Positions 38,808-50,063 are shown, counted from the first letter of the stretch. The stretch: 64,000 nt of DNA from Euryodendron excelsum (GCA_033060915.1 CM065396.1:9687001-9751000), one strand, 5' to 3'. Made by a program: numbers and translations. Notes: generated from the sequence alone by a model not told the origin.

Positions 38808-38830
38808 TGGCGCCACTATTAGTGGCGCCA
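38808..38830 (+). promoter_or_regulatory. Perfect 11-bp palindrome upstream of TATA
   Basis: Arms TGGCGCCACTA (38808-38818) and TAGTGGCGCCA (38820-38830) with a one-base centre. Further, less perfect copies follow to 38890. The motif recurs at the same place in all LTRs and again in the 3' UTR upstream of the antisense gene (62243-62263). Confidence 0.75.
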
Positions 38831-38905
38831 AGCCAAAAAATGGCCTGCGCCACTCTTAGTGGCGCCAGTGTAATGTTTGGCCTGGCGCCAGTGCATTCCT
38901 CTCGC

Positions 38906-38913
38906 TATAAATA
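38906..38913 (+). promoter_or_regulatory. TATA box of the E1 5' LTR
   Basis: TATAAATA about 75 bp downstream of the perfect palindrome. Transcription would start around 38940 if spacing is typical for plant TATA promoters (inference). Confidence 0.75.
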
Positions 38914-41834
38914 TAGTGCCTCTTTTAGCGTGAAAGAGATCCACAAACTCAGTCTAAAAGCACCAATATTCGATATACAGAGCTCGAATACTCCCTCAAC
39001 CCTAGCTTCCTTAGGTTTTCCAAACCATAGCCACCATATACTAATCCCTAGCCTTCTATACACTCATACACACCCCCATACACTTATACACTAGCCTCCA
39101 ACCCTCCTTTGAAGACTTGAAAAGCTGCAATATGAAGTTTGAAGATTGAAGACAACTCTTCAAGATTCAAGACGAAGATCAAGATGAAGTCCGAAGACAA
39201 GCAAGGCATGCAAAATAAACAAGACACAAGGTAGGCTTTCGTTTTACGTTTCCGCACTTCCCCCTTCTCTCTTCTCTCTCCTAACCCCTTGGGTTTTCTC
39301 TATTTTAATCCCCTATCTCTTTCCCTCCCTTTCTTTGCATGCTTGAAACAAGGGGACTCCCGGTCCATGTGTAGGATTAGACTATTAGAGGGTCACCGTG
39401 TCGGGGGCTTACCTTTAGGCTAACCGGAGACCACGTGGGTTCGGCCCCCTTGATGATGTGATGAAGCTTTAACCTTGTATGTTCACGACCCCAAATTTGC
39501 ATTGTGCATATCATGATCTTGCATATTTCAAAAATCGTTTTCAAACTTGTTTTCAAAATTTGCATTAAACTTGTTTTCAAAATTGCATCAAACTCTCTTT
39601 CTCAAAACTTATTTTCAAAATCACAATCCTAGGGTGATTCTAGTCTTTCCATGGTTAGGATTGCTTTAGGAAAGTGTTACATTTAAAGTGACCAATATGG
39701 TCCATATTTTCAACTCCTTGTTATTTTCAAAACCACTTTCTTAAAGTGTTTCTAGCCCTCTTATGGTTAGAATCGCTTTAGGAAAGTGAGATATTTATAT
39801 ATATATGTATATATATTCTAAAAACTCTCTTTTCAAATCCCTCGTCCTAAAAATCTCTTTTTCAACATGCTTTCCAAAAGCTCCTCTTTCCAAAATTGTT
39901 TTTTAAAAACTCTTTCCAAAAATCGATTTTTCAAAACTCCCTTTTTAAACTTCCTTCTAAAATATTCTCCTCAAAATCCACTCGCTAAAAACGCTCCCTA
40001 AAAATCTTTTCAAAAACTCTCTTCAACAATCTTCTACCAAAAATCTTTCTAAAAAAGACTCTCTTTCCAAAATCTTCCTTCTAGAAACTCCCCTCTAGGA
40101 TTTTCCTTTCAAAAACTTGTTTTCAAAAACACACTTTCCAAAAACGCTTTCCGTAGAGTCCAAGTCAAGCCCTAGAACCCACAATTAGGAAACCCTAATT
40201 TTCTTTCCAAAAATATGATTTTCAAACTTGCCTTAAAACCTAGGTTTCCAACACCTCTTGTTTTCTACATCAAAACTATACACATTTCCAAAAACCTATT
40301 TTCAACGTCGAAACTATAGCCTTCCAAAGCTAGGGTTTCTAAAACTTCTCCCTTTCCAAATCCTTATCAAATCAAATCTTCCCTTTAGGAAACCAAATCA
40401 AATCTTCCTGTTTAGGAAACTAGATCCTATCCACTGTTTTTGGAAACGAAATCTAACCTTCCCTTTTAGAAACAAAATCCAATCCCTTGTTTTAGGAAAA
40501 AGGAATCTTCCTAGTCTAGATCTTTCCTAATTTCCTACCTTCCTAAACCATAAGTTTTTTAAAACATTCAAATCTTTCCTTAAACATTAAGCTTTCAAAT
40601 CTTTCCTAATTCAGCCATTTTCTAATTCTATCCCTTTCCAAATCTTAACTTTCCAGATCTAGGTTTTCCAATCTTTCCTAAACTCAAACCTTTTCTAATC
40701 TCAAGATCTTCTAAAACTGTAAACTTTCTAAACTTCAAATTTTTCCAAATCTAAAACTTTTTAAATTCAAAACTTTCTTATTTTCAAAACTTCCTTGTTT
40801 TCTAACTTTCCCATTTTCAAAACTTCCCTATTTTGAAAAATTCCAAATTCAAAACTTTCCTAAGTTGAAACATTCCAGATTCAAAACTTTCCTAAGTTGA
40901 AACTTTCTTAATTCAAAACTTTCCTAAATCGGACCTTTCCTAATTCGAATCTTTCCTAAATCCAATCCTTTCCTAAATCCTCCAAGTCTAACATTCGAGT
41001 CAAATCTTTCTAAATCTCGAGTCCTTTCTAAATTCTCTCTTTCCTAAGTCTAGGTTTCCTAAAACCAAGTTTTCCAAAATCAAGTCTTTTCAAATCTTCC
41101 CATCAAAGTTCAATCTCTCAATCTTCTAATCCAATTTCCAATTCAATCTCTTTCTTCCAAATCAACTATTCTATTTTTTCTATCGGACTCTTGTCCGAAC
41201 TACGACTGACCTGATTCCTCCAAAAGGATACGTAGGCAACCCTCATGGGTGCGGTCACAACCTTTTTCAAATCTCAAATTCCACAACATCTTTCAATTTC
41301 TATTTCTACAATTTCTTTCCAATCTCCAATTCTACAACATTTTTCAAGTTTCCAATTCCATAACTCTTTTCAAATCTCTTTTCAATTCCAATTTCAAATC
41401 TCTTTTGAAATCAAATCAATTTCTTTTCAAATCTTTTTCCAAATCTATTTCCAAATCAAGTCTCCTTTATTGCACTTGCATATCATGCATCATGTTAGTT
41501 TCTTTCCAAAAATTCTTTCTCAAAGTGTATAGGATTGAACAATAGTTAGCTGAAGACTCTCATAAGTGAATCTAGGGTAGATTGACATGTAGGTACCGAA
41601 ATGGCGGGGTAGGGTGATGACTTATTGCATCTTCCCTACACGAAACCAACCTCCGAACCTAGAATCACTGTTTTCATAGACCAAAACGGAGTTAGTTTTC
41701 AAAAAGGGCTAAATGTTTTCTAAAGGTTGCCAAACAATCTGTTTTTCTTAAAAACCCTCTCTTGAGAAGTTCTTTTCAAAACCTTTTCCAAAAACCCTGA
41801 CTGTAGTTTTCGGATTATGCTTAGTTTTTAGGTG

Positions 41835-41861
41835 ACCTAACTCACCTTAATCAAGTTAGGT
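41835..41861 (+). promoter_or_regulatory. Conserved stem-loop in U5 adjoining a partial PBS duplicate
   Basis: ACCTAACT (41835-41842) pairs with AGTTAGGT (41854-41861) across an 11-base loop. TGGCGACTCC (41861-41870) follows at once and equals the first ten bases of the true PBS at 42025. The arrangement is present in most LTR copies in the window. Confidence 0.7.
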
Positions 41862-42024
41862 GGCGACTCCAAACTTTTTCTAAAAGCCCTTTATTCAAAC
41901 CAATTTTTCAATTCAAACTTAGTCGCACTTATTATTCTAGGAGGGTGAGTTCTAACGAGAGAGTATAGCATTTTTCCCGTTTGTGTGAGTATTCCTCGAG
42001 TGTGAAAAATCTGGGCGCGACAGC

Positions 42025-42042
42025 TGGCGACTCCACTGGGGA
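42025..42042 (+). other. Primer binding site of E1
   Basis: TGGCGACTCCACTGGGGA, separated from the LTR end by GC. Confidence 0.94.
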
Positions 42043-43433
42043 TACTTAGAGGGTTAGGCTATAGTCATGTCTCTTTACCCTTTACCCATGTAGAGTCTTT
42101 AATTAACTTAGTTCAATCCTATTCACTTTAAATTTTCAAAACTAAATTTTTAAAATTGTTTTCAAAAAACATGCATTTATTCATATTATCTTGTATCATA
42201 TTTGTCATCTACATACTAACACTTGCATCTTTGTTTTGTAGGTGTGCTTTTTGCTTAAGTTTTATTAATTGCTATGCATGAATGTGATGAACAGGATGAA
42301 TGGGAGTTGTTGGGCTCTTTCCTTCACTTTTAAAAATCACACACACACGGCATGTGCACTTGCATTATTACCCTGATATGTCCTTTCTAGTTAGAAAGGG
42401 GGAACGGTATATTGGTTGTGGGTAAGATGCTGTGTCAGTTTCTTTGCCTACGGCCTCTTGACAGTTCCCCCGCTCGGATCACCAGCCGATCATGGCATTA
42501 CCTCGGGGAGTGGGCCTAGGTTTGAAGATCTGGGGACCGAGCCTTTTTAGGATGCATTAGTCAACCCTCAACCTCATACTCATATAGACACCATGCATAG
42601 CCGAACCTCTGCCGGATTTAAGACACGAACACTGTTTTCAAAACCATGGAGGAAAGGGCGATTGCTCGTACTTTCATTTATACCTGCTTATTTCTGTTGT
42701 TATAATGCCTGTCTAACTGCTCATGCATGCATGTTTACCTTGCTATTGCATTCTTTCTCCTTATACTCTTTGCATACCCATGTTCATGCATTCAATATTC
42801 CATGTCAAGACAAGAGTTTCAAGTAACTCAAGTCACTGCATTCTCATGCATATAATCAACCCATTGAGAGTGACACCAAGGCCACCATCCCTTGCATTAA
42901 ACCTACCTAAACCCTAAGGGTTCCCACGTAACCCTAAGGACTCATGGCATGCACCTCAATTCATTTCATAAGAGGGGCCCCAATCCCTCTATGCTCACGG
43001 AGATAGGGTTGCCAAGAAGACAAGGGGCAATCAATCAACAAGGTCTCTCAGCGACCTCCTTGACATCAAATCCAACGAAGTGGATCCGAAGACTCAAGAG
43101 TAGTTTAGGTTTTCCCTATGTAAAAGTAGATAGGCGGAAGTCCAAAGGAAAATGTTCCCCCTCCCCCTATTAAAATGTATTTCAATTCTTTTGTATCTTA
43201 AACCCGAAATTTAATGTACTTCTTTATTTTTATGAATAATGCATGGATGATTGAAGGTTCCTACTTGACGGTAAGGTATCTGCATACAGGGGCAAACCCC
43301 CTATCTTCAAAAGTGAGCCAATACATCATGGCTAGTTTCCATCCTAAAGAGGGGCACCCTAGGGCATGCATTGTATAGAATTCTCTAAGAATTGAGCCCT
43401 AATTTCTAACTGTTGTCGTCATTGTTATAGGTA
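42043..43433 (+). mobile_element. E1 leader with predicted intron 2 (43271-43430)
   Basis: Untranslated leader alignable to E0 54835-56047 and, in reverse, to 1-1332. Small frames (for example 42593-42826) are not conserved as proteins between copies, so I do not call the extra upstream ORF known from Ogre. A donor GACG|GTAAGG at 43271 and an acceptor with TTCTAAC and GTTATAG ending at 43430 define a 160-bp intron. It ends three bases before the ATG at 43434. The equivalent in E0 is 55861-56016 (156 bp). Confidence 0.7.
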
Positions 43434-44414
43434 ATGAATACTAGTCCAACATCCTCCATAATAGTGAAGGCCATGGTTCACAAGCTTCAAGAGAACATAC
43501 CATTGGAAAGCAGGAATGTTAGCAGAAATCCCCTGCGCAACCCACATACCGCAATTCTAGAAGGGATAATTTACGCCCAATAGGAGCCCGAATACCAAGA
43601 TCATTCATTCCTAACCACGCAATCTTATCAACCCGACATGAACCTAACCATAGAAACTTTATTGGACCCTTCCCGTTATCACCTTGTCCTTACTACATTA
43701 TTCGAACCTGAACCTATGATCGCTATGGCTCGACCTGAACCTCAAACCAACAACGAAGGAGTCATACAACCTAAGCTACCTTTAGTCTTGCCAAAGAAGC
43801 CAATTGTGCCCACCACTCTACCTGTCCTCACCAACCCTTCACCTGTGGCAATCCCTTTGCTCATAAATCCAAGGATAACTCTTCCCACCATAACCCAAAC
43901 GCCAATACCTAGTCTTCATAACGTCCCATGGAATTACCCACCCAATAAGGGCACCGGAGAGCCCGTAACAGAAATAGGGGGGATGACTCGCTCAAGGCGC
44001 CTCTATACCTCTGTTGAAGTGGAAAGGAAAAGGAAGGGGAAGGATAAAGAAGGAGAATGCTCCAACCAACCAACAGATCAGGAGATGTTAGAATTCACCA
44101 AAGCTTTAGGAAAGGTCGACTACGATATCATGGAACAACTTAGGAAAGCCCCAGCCCATATTTCAATGTTGGGTTTGCTGCTTACTTCTGAAGTGCACCG
44201 GAATGCTTTAATAAAGATCCTCAAGGATGCTCATGTGCCTGAGAGTTTCACGCCAGATAATCTACATGACATGGTGAGTCTCATCATGGCCCCAAACATC
44301 ATCACCTTCTCTGATGATGAGATTCCGGCTGATGGAACAGGCCATACCTGGGCTCTGCATATCGTTGTAAGAACAAGAGGAAAAATGGTAGCCAAAGTAG
44401 TGGGTCGGCTTTAA
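43434..44414 (+). pseudogene. E1 gag-pro linker region and start of protease, broken
   Basis: Frame from ATG 43434 with one in-frame TAG at 43581-43583 and an end at 44414. The main gag body and zinc knuckle are absent. The section has a Pro-rich stretch, then MTRSRRLYT, then a segment typical of Tat elements upstream of the protease (LRKAPAHISMLGLLLTSEVH and FSDDEIPADGTGH). At about 44395-44405 a short deletion removes the catalytic Asp of the aspartic protease D-[ST]-G motif and shifts the frame. The following residues (SALNMCLY) continue in the next frame. The enzyme cannot be active. Confidence 0.8.
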
Positions 44415-44416
44415 AC

Positions 44417-45256
44417 ATGTGCCTATATTCTACCCTAGAAAGGCTGGGAATGGACCAAACTTACTTAAAAAATAGTGGTATGATCATTCGTGCCTTCGAT
44501 GATTCTCGAAGGGAAGCCATGGGGGAAATTAAAATGCCTGTTGAGATAGGACCAGTAACCTTCACAATTAAATTCCAAGTCTTGCACATTCCAGCTGTTT
44601 ACAATTTGCTATTAGGAAGACCTTGGATTCATTCGGCAGGTGCAGTGCCTTCTAGCCTTCATCAAAAAGTCAAGTTCATCGTGGGTTCCAAGCTAATCTT
44701 TATTTTTGTTGAAAAGGAGCTCGCTGTATACAAAGCTGATATGGTTACATCTGACACTAAACTACCCTCTTGCTTTCAGTCATTTGAATATATCACTGTT
44801 GTACAGAAAGAAGATCAAGTGCAGTCGAAATATTCTAAGAATTCTCAAATGATAGTACGGTACTTTAAAGCAAATGGTTTTCATCCGGGCAAAGGCCTAG
44901 GGAGACGTTTACAAGGAAGACCCCAAATCATAGAAATACCGTCGGCTGAACCCACCTTTGGGTTGGGATATGAGCCCACAAGAAAGGAGAAAATAGAAGC
45001 AACACAGAAGAAGAGGGCTGATAAGAAAGCTGCCATGGAACTCTCGGACTAATTCAAGCAGTTGGACATGGGGGAAGGAATATCTATATTAAGTAAGAAG
45101 AAGAGAAGGGTCCAAGAAGAAGCGCCCGTCATAACAGCTAGCATCGGAGCAACCCAAGATGGATCCATTCGAGCGATGTCGCCAGGCGAAAAATTGCATA
45201 ATTGGGCCAACAAAGACATCATCCGTGCTCACAAGTTTCGGTACAAAGCCCACTAG
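44417..45256 (+). pseudogene. E1 protease C-terminal part and G-patch domain
   Basis: The residues from 44417 include the protease motif YNLLLGRPWIHSAGAVPSS, in which LLGRPWIH is characteristic of plant Ty3/gypsy proteases. A G-patch-like segment follows (GKGLGRRLQGRP, then FGLGYEPTRKEK). A G-patch after protease is a known Tat/Ogre trait. An in-frame TAA lies at 45050-45052, after which the frame continues with MDMGEGISILSKKKRRV to a TAG at 45254-45256. The role of the G-patch in RNA binding is inferred from the family. Confidence 0.82.
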
Positions 45257-45398
45257 AGCAAGATCCTAGAGCAACTGATTCGCCATAAACAAACTTTGTC
45301 CTTTTAATTTATTTGTCTTAACTTTTTAAAATCAAGTTATCAATGAAAAAAAATATTCCTTTCTTGTTTGATTCATTGTACACTATTTTCCATGCCAG
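45257..45398 (+). other. Pro/RT junction, possible remnant of the Ogre pol intron
   Basis: An AT-rich stretch with in-frame stops (TAA near 45305) separates protease from RT. A pyrimidine-containing segment ending CATGCCAG at 45398 could be an acceptor. No convincing donor is visible, as GT occurrences upstream are weak. Ogre elements are known to carry an intron exactly here. Confidence 0.35.
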
Positions 45399-46592
45399 GG
45401 ACCCTTACATCCGATATCTTACTCAGCTAATCCGGAGAATGCCAATCCTGATAAATGATGACTTGAACACCGGGTTTGATTACCGACAACTGGGAATTGA
45501 AGAAGATGTAAATTTTTCAGAGGAAGTGTGAGAGGAAATTCGGGAACAAATTGAAAGACATGAAAATCATAATATCCCAAACATTGAGGAAACAAAAACC
45601 GTGAATTTGGGAAATCAAGGGGACCCAAACGAGCTTAGAATTGGTACAGGCCTAGATCACTGGCAGCACAAAGAATTACTGGAATTATTGCGTGCATACT
45701 TGGATGTTTTCGTCTGGTCCTATCCAGACATGCCCAGGCTGGATGAATCCATTGTGGAACATAGATTACCCTTGAACCCGCAGATGAAACCCTTTAAGCA
45801 GAAGCTAAGAAGATTGAAGCCTAAATGGAGCCTGAAGATCAAAGAGGAGGTGATTAAACAACTCCAGGCAGGATTCCTACAAGTAGTAGAGTATCCCCAA
45901 TGGCTGGCTAATATTATCCCGATACCTAAGAAAGATGGCAAGGTGCGGATGTGTATTGACTTTCGGGACCTCAACAGGGTTAGTCCAAGGATGATTTTCC
46001 TCTCCCACACATAGACGTGCTTGTTGACAACACGGCCGATCATGGAATGTTTTCCTTCATGGACGGTTTTTTAGGATATAATCAGATCAAGCTGGCTGAA
46101 GAGGATCAGGAGAAGACTGCTTTCATTACCCCTTGGGGAGTATACTGTTATAAAGTCATGCCATTCGGACTTCACAATGCAGGGGCAACCTACCAAAAAG
46201 CCATGGTAACCTTATTCCATGACATGATGCATCAGGAAGTAGAAATCTATGTGGATGACATGATCGTCAAGTCCAAGCAGTGGAAAGACCACTTGTTCAA
46301 CCTGCGGAGGGTGTTTGACCACCTCCGTAGGTATCAGCTTAAGCTAAATCTTGCCAAATGCACATTTGGAGTATCTTCAGGGAAGCTGCTGGGATTTATA
46401 GTCAATGAAAAGGGGATAGAGGTTAATCCTGCCAAAGTAAAGTTCATCGTCGAAATGCCAGCACCAAAGGGGGAAAAGGAGGTTCGATCTTTTCTAGGAA
46501 AATTGAACTTTATTAGCAGGTTCATCGGCCAAATGACCCACCTGTGCGAACCTATTTTCATGCTCCTTAAGAAAGACGTTCCAAAAGAGTAG
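45399..46592 (+). pseudogene. E1 reverse transcriptase, frameshifted
   Basis: The upstream half is in one frame (stop at 45529-45531). It includes PFKQKLRRLKPKWSLKIKEE, IIPIPKKDGKVRMCIDFRDL and NRVSP. A one-base deletion in an A run near 45985 shifts the frame and ends it at 46014. The downstream half, from 46017, has FSFMDGFLGYNQIKL, FGLHNAGATYQ, an intact YVDD (46248-46259) and LGFIVNEKGIEVNP. It stops at TAG 46590-46592, where relatives would have Trp. The family copies genomic RNA into DNA. This copy is inactive because of the breaks, although the RT catalytic residues remain. Confidence 0.92.
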
Positions 46593-46964
46593 GATGATAG
46601 TTGTCAAATAGTTTTTGAGAAAATTAAAGAATATCTTCGGAATCCCCATGTCCTAGTGGCACCAACCCCGGGACGTCCTTTTTTGATGTACATGTCAGTG
46701 TTAGATACTTCCATGGGATGCGTTGTGGGCCAGCATGATGAAACGGGAAGAAAAGAGCAAGCCATTTATTACCTCAGTAAGAAATTTTTGCAGTATGAAG
46801 CAAAGTATTCCGATCTCGAGAAAACCTGCTACGCATTAGCCTGGGCAGCTCACAGGCTTTGACATTACATGCTCTATCATACCACCTTCCTCATCTCTCA
46901 AATGGATACCCTCAAGTATATATTTGAGAAACCAACCCTGTCCAGCTGAATTGCTCGATGGCAC
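46593..46964 (+). pseudogene. E1 connection/first RNase H module
   Basis: Continues in the RT frame. It contains LMYMSVLDTSMGCVVGQHDE and AIYYLSKKFLQYEAKYSDLE, the usual RNase H-like segment following Ty3/gypsy RT. TGA at 46860-46862 and another TGA near 46947 interrupt it; both fit CGA to TGA decay. Confidence 0.85.
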
Positions 46965-47510
46965 ATGATCCTGTCAGAATTCGACATCGTGTTCACTACT
47001 CGTAAAGTAGTCAAGGGGCAGGTGATAGCTGATTATCTGGCCGAGAACCCTATTGATGATTATCAATCCATGGAGCCCCAATTTCCTGATGAAAATATAC
47101 TATGCGTTGATGATGCATCTGAAGAGCAAGAACCAGCCGGGTGGAAGATGTTTTTTGACGGTGCTGCTAACAAAAGGGGAGCTGGCATTGGGGCAGTAAT
47201 AGTGTCAAGAACAAGCAATCATCATCCTGTTGTGGTTAAGCTACAACTTGAACTCTGCACCAATAACATCGCTGAATATGAGGCTTGCATCCTGGGACTA
47301 AGATTGGCATTAGAAATGAAGATTGACGAATTGGTTGTTCTTGGCGATTCAGATCTGGTTATTCAGCAATCTAGGGATGTGTACCAAACTCGAGATACTA
47401 AACTTTCCCCGTATCATCAATAGGTTAAAGATTTGTGTCAGCTATTCAAAAGTGTGGATTTTCATCACGTACCCCAAGTTGAGAACAGCTTTGCCGATGC
47501 CTTAGCTACG
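46965..47510 (+). pseudogene. E1 second (archaeal-type) RNase H
   Basis: GWKMFFDGAANKRGAGIGAV supplies the first Asp, NNIAEYEACILGLRLA the Glu, and VLGDSDLVIQQ the second Asp, so the acidic triad is present. DADALATLA-like FADALATLA follows at the C-terminal side. An additional RNase H of this sort is diagnostic for the Tat lineage. A TAG at 47421-47423 breaks the frame. Confidence 0.9.
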
Positions 47511-48754
47511 TTAGCTGTAGCAATCAAGGTCGACAGGGGCACTAAAATACCCGCTCTACAGATCTTTACCAGGGATGTCCCCTCCTATTGCCTGCACACA
47601 ACTATTGAACCCCACAAGAAACCATGGTTTTATGACTTCCAGAGGTATATCCAAGCCAGGACATTCCCCGATGTAGCAACACAACGCAATAGGAAGACCA
47701 TTTGTCGTTTGGCGGGACACTACTTCATGGCTGGAAATGAGCTTTTCAAGAGATCATGGTTCGAACCTCTAAGATGTGTCAATACCACCGAAGCCAAAGT
47801 TATTATGGAGGAATTGCACGAGGGAGTTTGCGGTCCCCATATGAATGGCCATACGCTTGCAAAGAAGATTCTCTGAACAGGGTATTACTGGTCAACAATA
47901 GAGTCAGATTGCATTAGACATGTTCTTCGGTGTCACAAATGCCAGATACATGGGGATAAGATCAAAGCACCATCGACTGAGCTCCATTCTATGTCAGCCA
48001 CATGGCCTTTTTCTATGTGGGGGATAGATATGACTGGTCCAATCGCTCCTAAAGCTTTCAATGGCCATCGCTTCATCCTGGTCGCCATTGATTATTTCAC
48101 TAAATGGGTGGAAGCTGTCTCTTACGTCCACGTCACCAAGAGGGTCGTAGAAAGGTTCATAAAAAATCACATCATCTGCTGGTACGGGATTCTTGAGTCG
48201 CTCATTACTAATAATGCTTCCAATCTGAACAACGAGTTGATGTCAAAGCTATGGCAAACATTTCGCATTACTCACCAGAATTCGGTCACTCATAGGCCTC
48301 AGATGAATGGAGCAGTGGAAGCAGCCAACAAGAACTTTAAGAGAATACTCCAAAAAATTATTGACAACTACAGAGATTGGCATGAGAAACTTCCTTTTGC
48401 ATTGATGGCTTACCGAACTACTATAAAGGTTTCCACCGAAAGTACTCCTTTCGAGCTGGTCTACAGCACCGAGGCAGTCATCCCTGTTGAGATTGAGATT
48501 CCTTTTTTACGGATCTTAACAGAAACCAAACTAGATGAAGCAGAATGGATCAAAGACCAGTATGCCCAACTCTATTTGCTGGACAAGAAGCGGCTAGCTG
48601 CGGTTTATCACGCTCAATGCTACAGAAGGCAAATGGCCAGAACGTTTGATAAGAAAGTATGACCTCGATCGTTCCAACCGAAAGATTTGGTGCTCAAGAA
48701 GGTGTTCCCCCATCAGGAGGTAGCATAGGGGAAATTTACTCCAAACTATGAAGG
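47511..48754 (+). pseudogene. E1 integrase, catalytic residue lost, 3' end deleted
   Basis: The zinc-binding part shows HEGVCGPHMNGH and, after a TGA at 47874-47876, CHKC. The core begins WGIDMTGP with the first Asp at 48027-48029. The second position of the DD35E triad is Asn (codon AAT, 48210-48212, in LITNNASNL). The Glu is at 48318-48320 in GAVEAANKN, giving the expected 35-residue spacing. A TGA at 48660-48662 and a later stop follow. The frame is cut at about 48754 within FTPNYEG, where an LTR fragment is joined. No chromodomain is seen, as expected for Tat. Confidence 0.92.
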
Positions 48755-50063
48755 GCTCCAACACCTCTTGTTTTCTACATCAAAACTATACACATTTCTA
48801 AAAACCTATTTTCAACGTTGAAACTATAGCCTTCCAAATCTAGGGTTTCTAAAACTTCCCCCTTTCCAAATCCTTGTCAAATCAAATCTTCCCTTTAGGA
48901 AACCAAATCAAATCTTCCCGTTTAGGAAACTAGATCCTATTCTCCGTTTTTTTAAACAAAATCCAACCTTCCCTTTTAGAAACAAAATCCAATCCCTTGT
49001 TTTAGGAAAGAGGAATCTTAACCCTTCCTAGTCTAGATCTTTCCTAATTTCCTACCTTTCTAAACCATAAGTTTCCTAAAACATTCAAATCTTTCCTTAA
49101 ACATTAAGCTTTCAAATCTTTCCTAATTCAACCCTTTCCTAATTCTACCCCTTTCCAAATCTTAACTTTCCAAATCTAGGTTTTCCAATCTTTCCTAAAC
49201 TCAAACCTTTCCTAATCTCAAGATCTTCTAAAACTCTAAACTTTCTAAACTTCAAATCTTTCTAAATCTAAAACTTTTTAAATTCAAAACTTTCTTATTT
49301 TCAAAACTTCATTGTTTTCTAAACTTTCCAATTTTCAAAACTTCCCTATTTCGAAAAATTTCAAATTCAAAACTTTCCTATTTTGAAAAATTTCAAATTC
49401 AAAACTTTCCTATTTTGAAAAATTCCAAATTCAAAACTTTCCTAAGTTGACACATTCCAAATTCAAAACTTTCCTAAGTTGAAATTTTCTTAATTCAAAA
49501 CTTTTCTAAATTTGACCTTTCCTAATTTGAATATTTCCTAAATCCAATCGTTTCCTAAATCCTCCAAGTTCAACATTCAAGTCAAATCTTTCTAAATCTC
49601 GAGTCCTTTCTAAATTGTCTCTTTCATAAGTCTAGGTTTCCTAAAATCAAGTTTTCCAAAATCAAGTCTTTTCAAATCTTCCAATCAAAGTTCAATCTCT
49701 CAATCTTCTAATCCAATTTCCAATTCAATCTCTTTCTTCCAAATCAACTCTTCTAGTTTCTATCAGACTCTTGCCTGAACTACGACTGACCTGATTCCTC
49801 CAAAAGGATACGTAGGCAACCCTCATGGGTGCGGTCACAACCTTTTTCAAATCTCAAATTCTACAACATCTTTCAATTTCTATTTCTACAATTTCTTTCC
49901 AATCTCCAATTCTACAACATTTTTCAAGTTTCCAATTCCGTAACTCTTTTCAAATCTCTTTTCAATTCCAATTTCAAATCTCTTTTGAAATCAAATCAAT
50001 TTCTTTTCAAATCATTTTCCAAATCTATTTCCAAATCAAGTCTCCTTTCTTGCACTTGCATAT
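48755..50063 (+). repeat. Partial LTR joined to the integrase end
   Basis: Nearly identical to 40248-41485 of the E1 5' LTR, beginning CCAACACCTCTTGTTTTC. It is what remains of the original E1 3' LTR after a deletion that removed the pol end, 3' UTR, PPT and about 3.45 kb of LTR. It ends at TTGCATAT, where another LTR begins. Confidence 0.88.

Larger units (their letters stand above)
36797..42022 (+). repeat. 5' LTR of E1
   Basis: 5226 bp. In order: an 81-bp array of about five units (37000-37450), hairpin units (37690-37830), four 157-bp units (37870-38600), palindromes (38808-38890), TATA (38906-38913), AATAAA (39214-39219), a donor-like AAG|GTAGGC (39230/39231), an (AT)n stretch at 39789-39814, a G-poor tract (about 39530-41180), a conserved stem-loop (41835-41861) and the U5 end. 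Confidence 0.95.
39231..42241 (+). other. Predicted leader intron 1 of E1 (contains U5 and the PBS)
   Basis: Donor AAG|GTAGGC at 39231. Acceptor with branch-point-like TACTAAC at 42214-42220, a T-rich run and GTAG ending at 42241; length 3011 bp. Donors of the form GTAGG occur at the same place in the other LTRs (13253, 33658, 52116). The branch point and acceptor are kept in the E0 and C leaders. Splicing would produce an mRNA without the G-poor tract and without the PBS. Not proven without transcripts. Confidence 0.55.

Noticed and set aside
39789..39814. AT dinucleotide run as a promoter
   Set aside because: Simple microsatellite within the LTR tract; only this copy has it.
42593..43173. 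Small frames in the E1 leader as the Ogre upstream ORF1
   Set aside because: Short, and not maintained in the E0 or C leaders.
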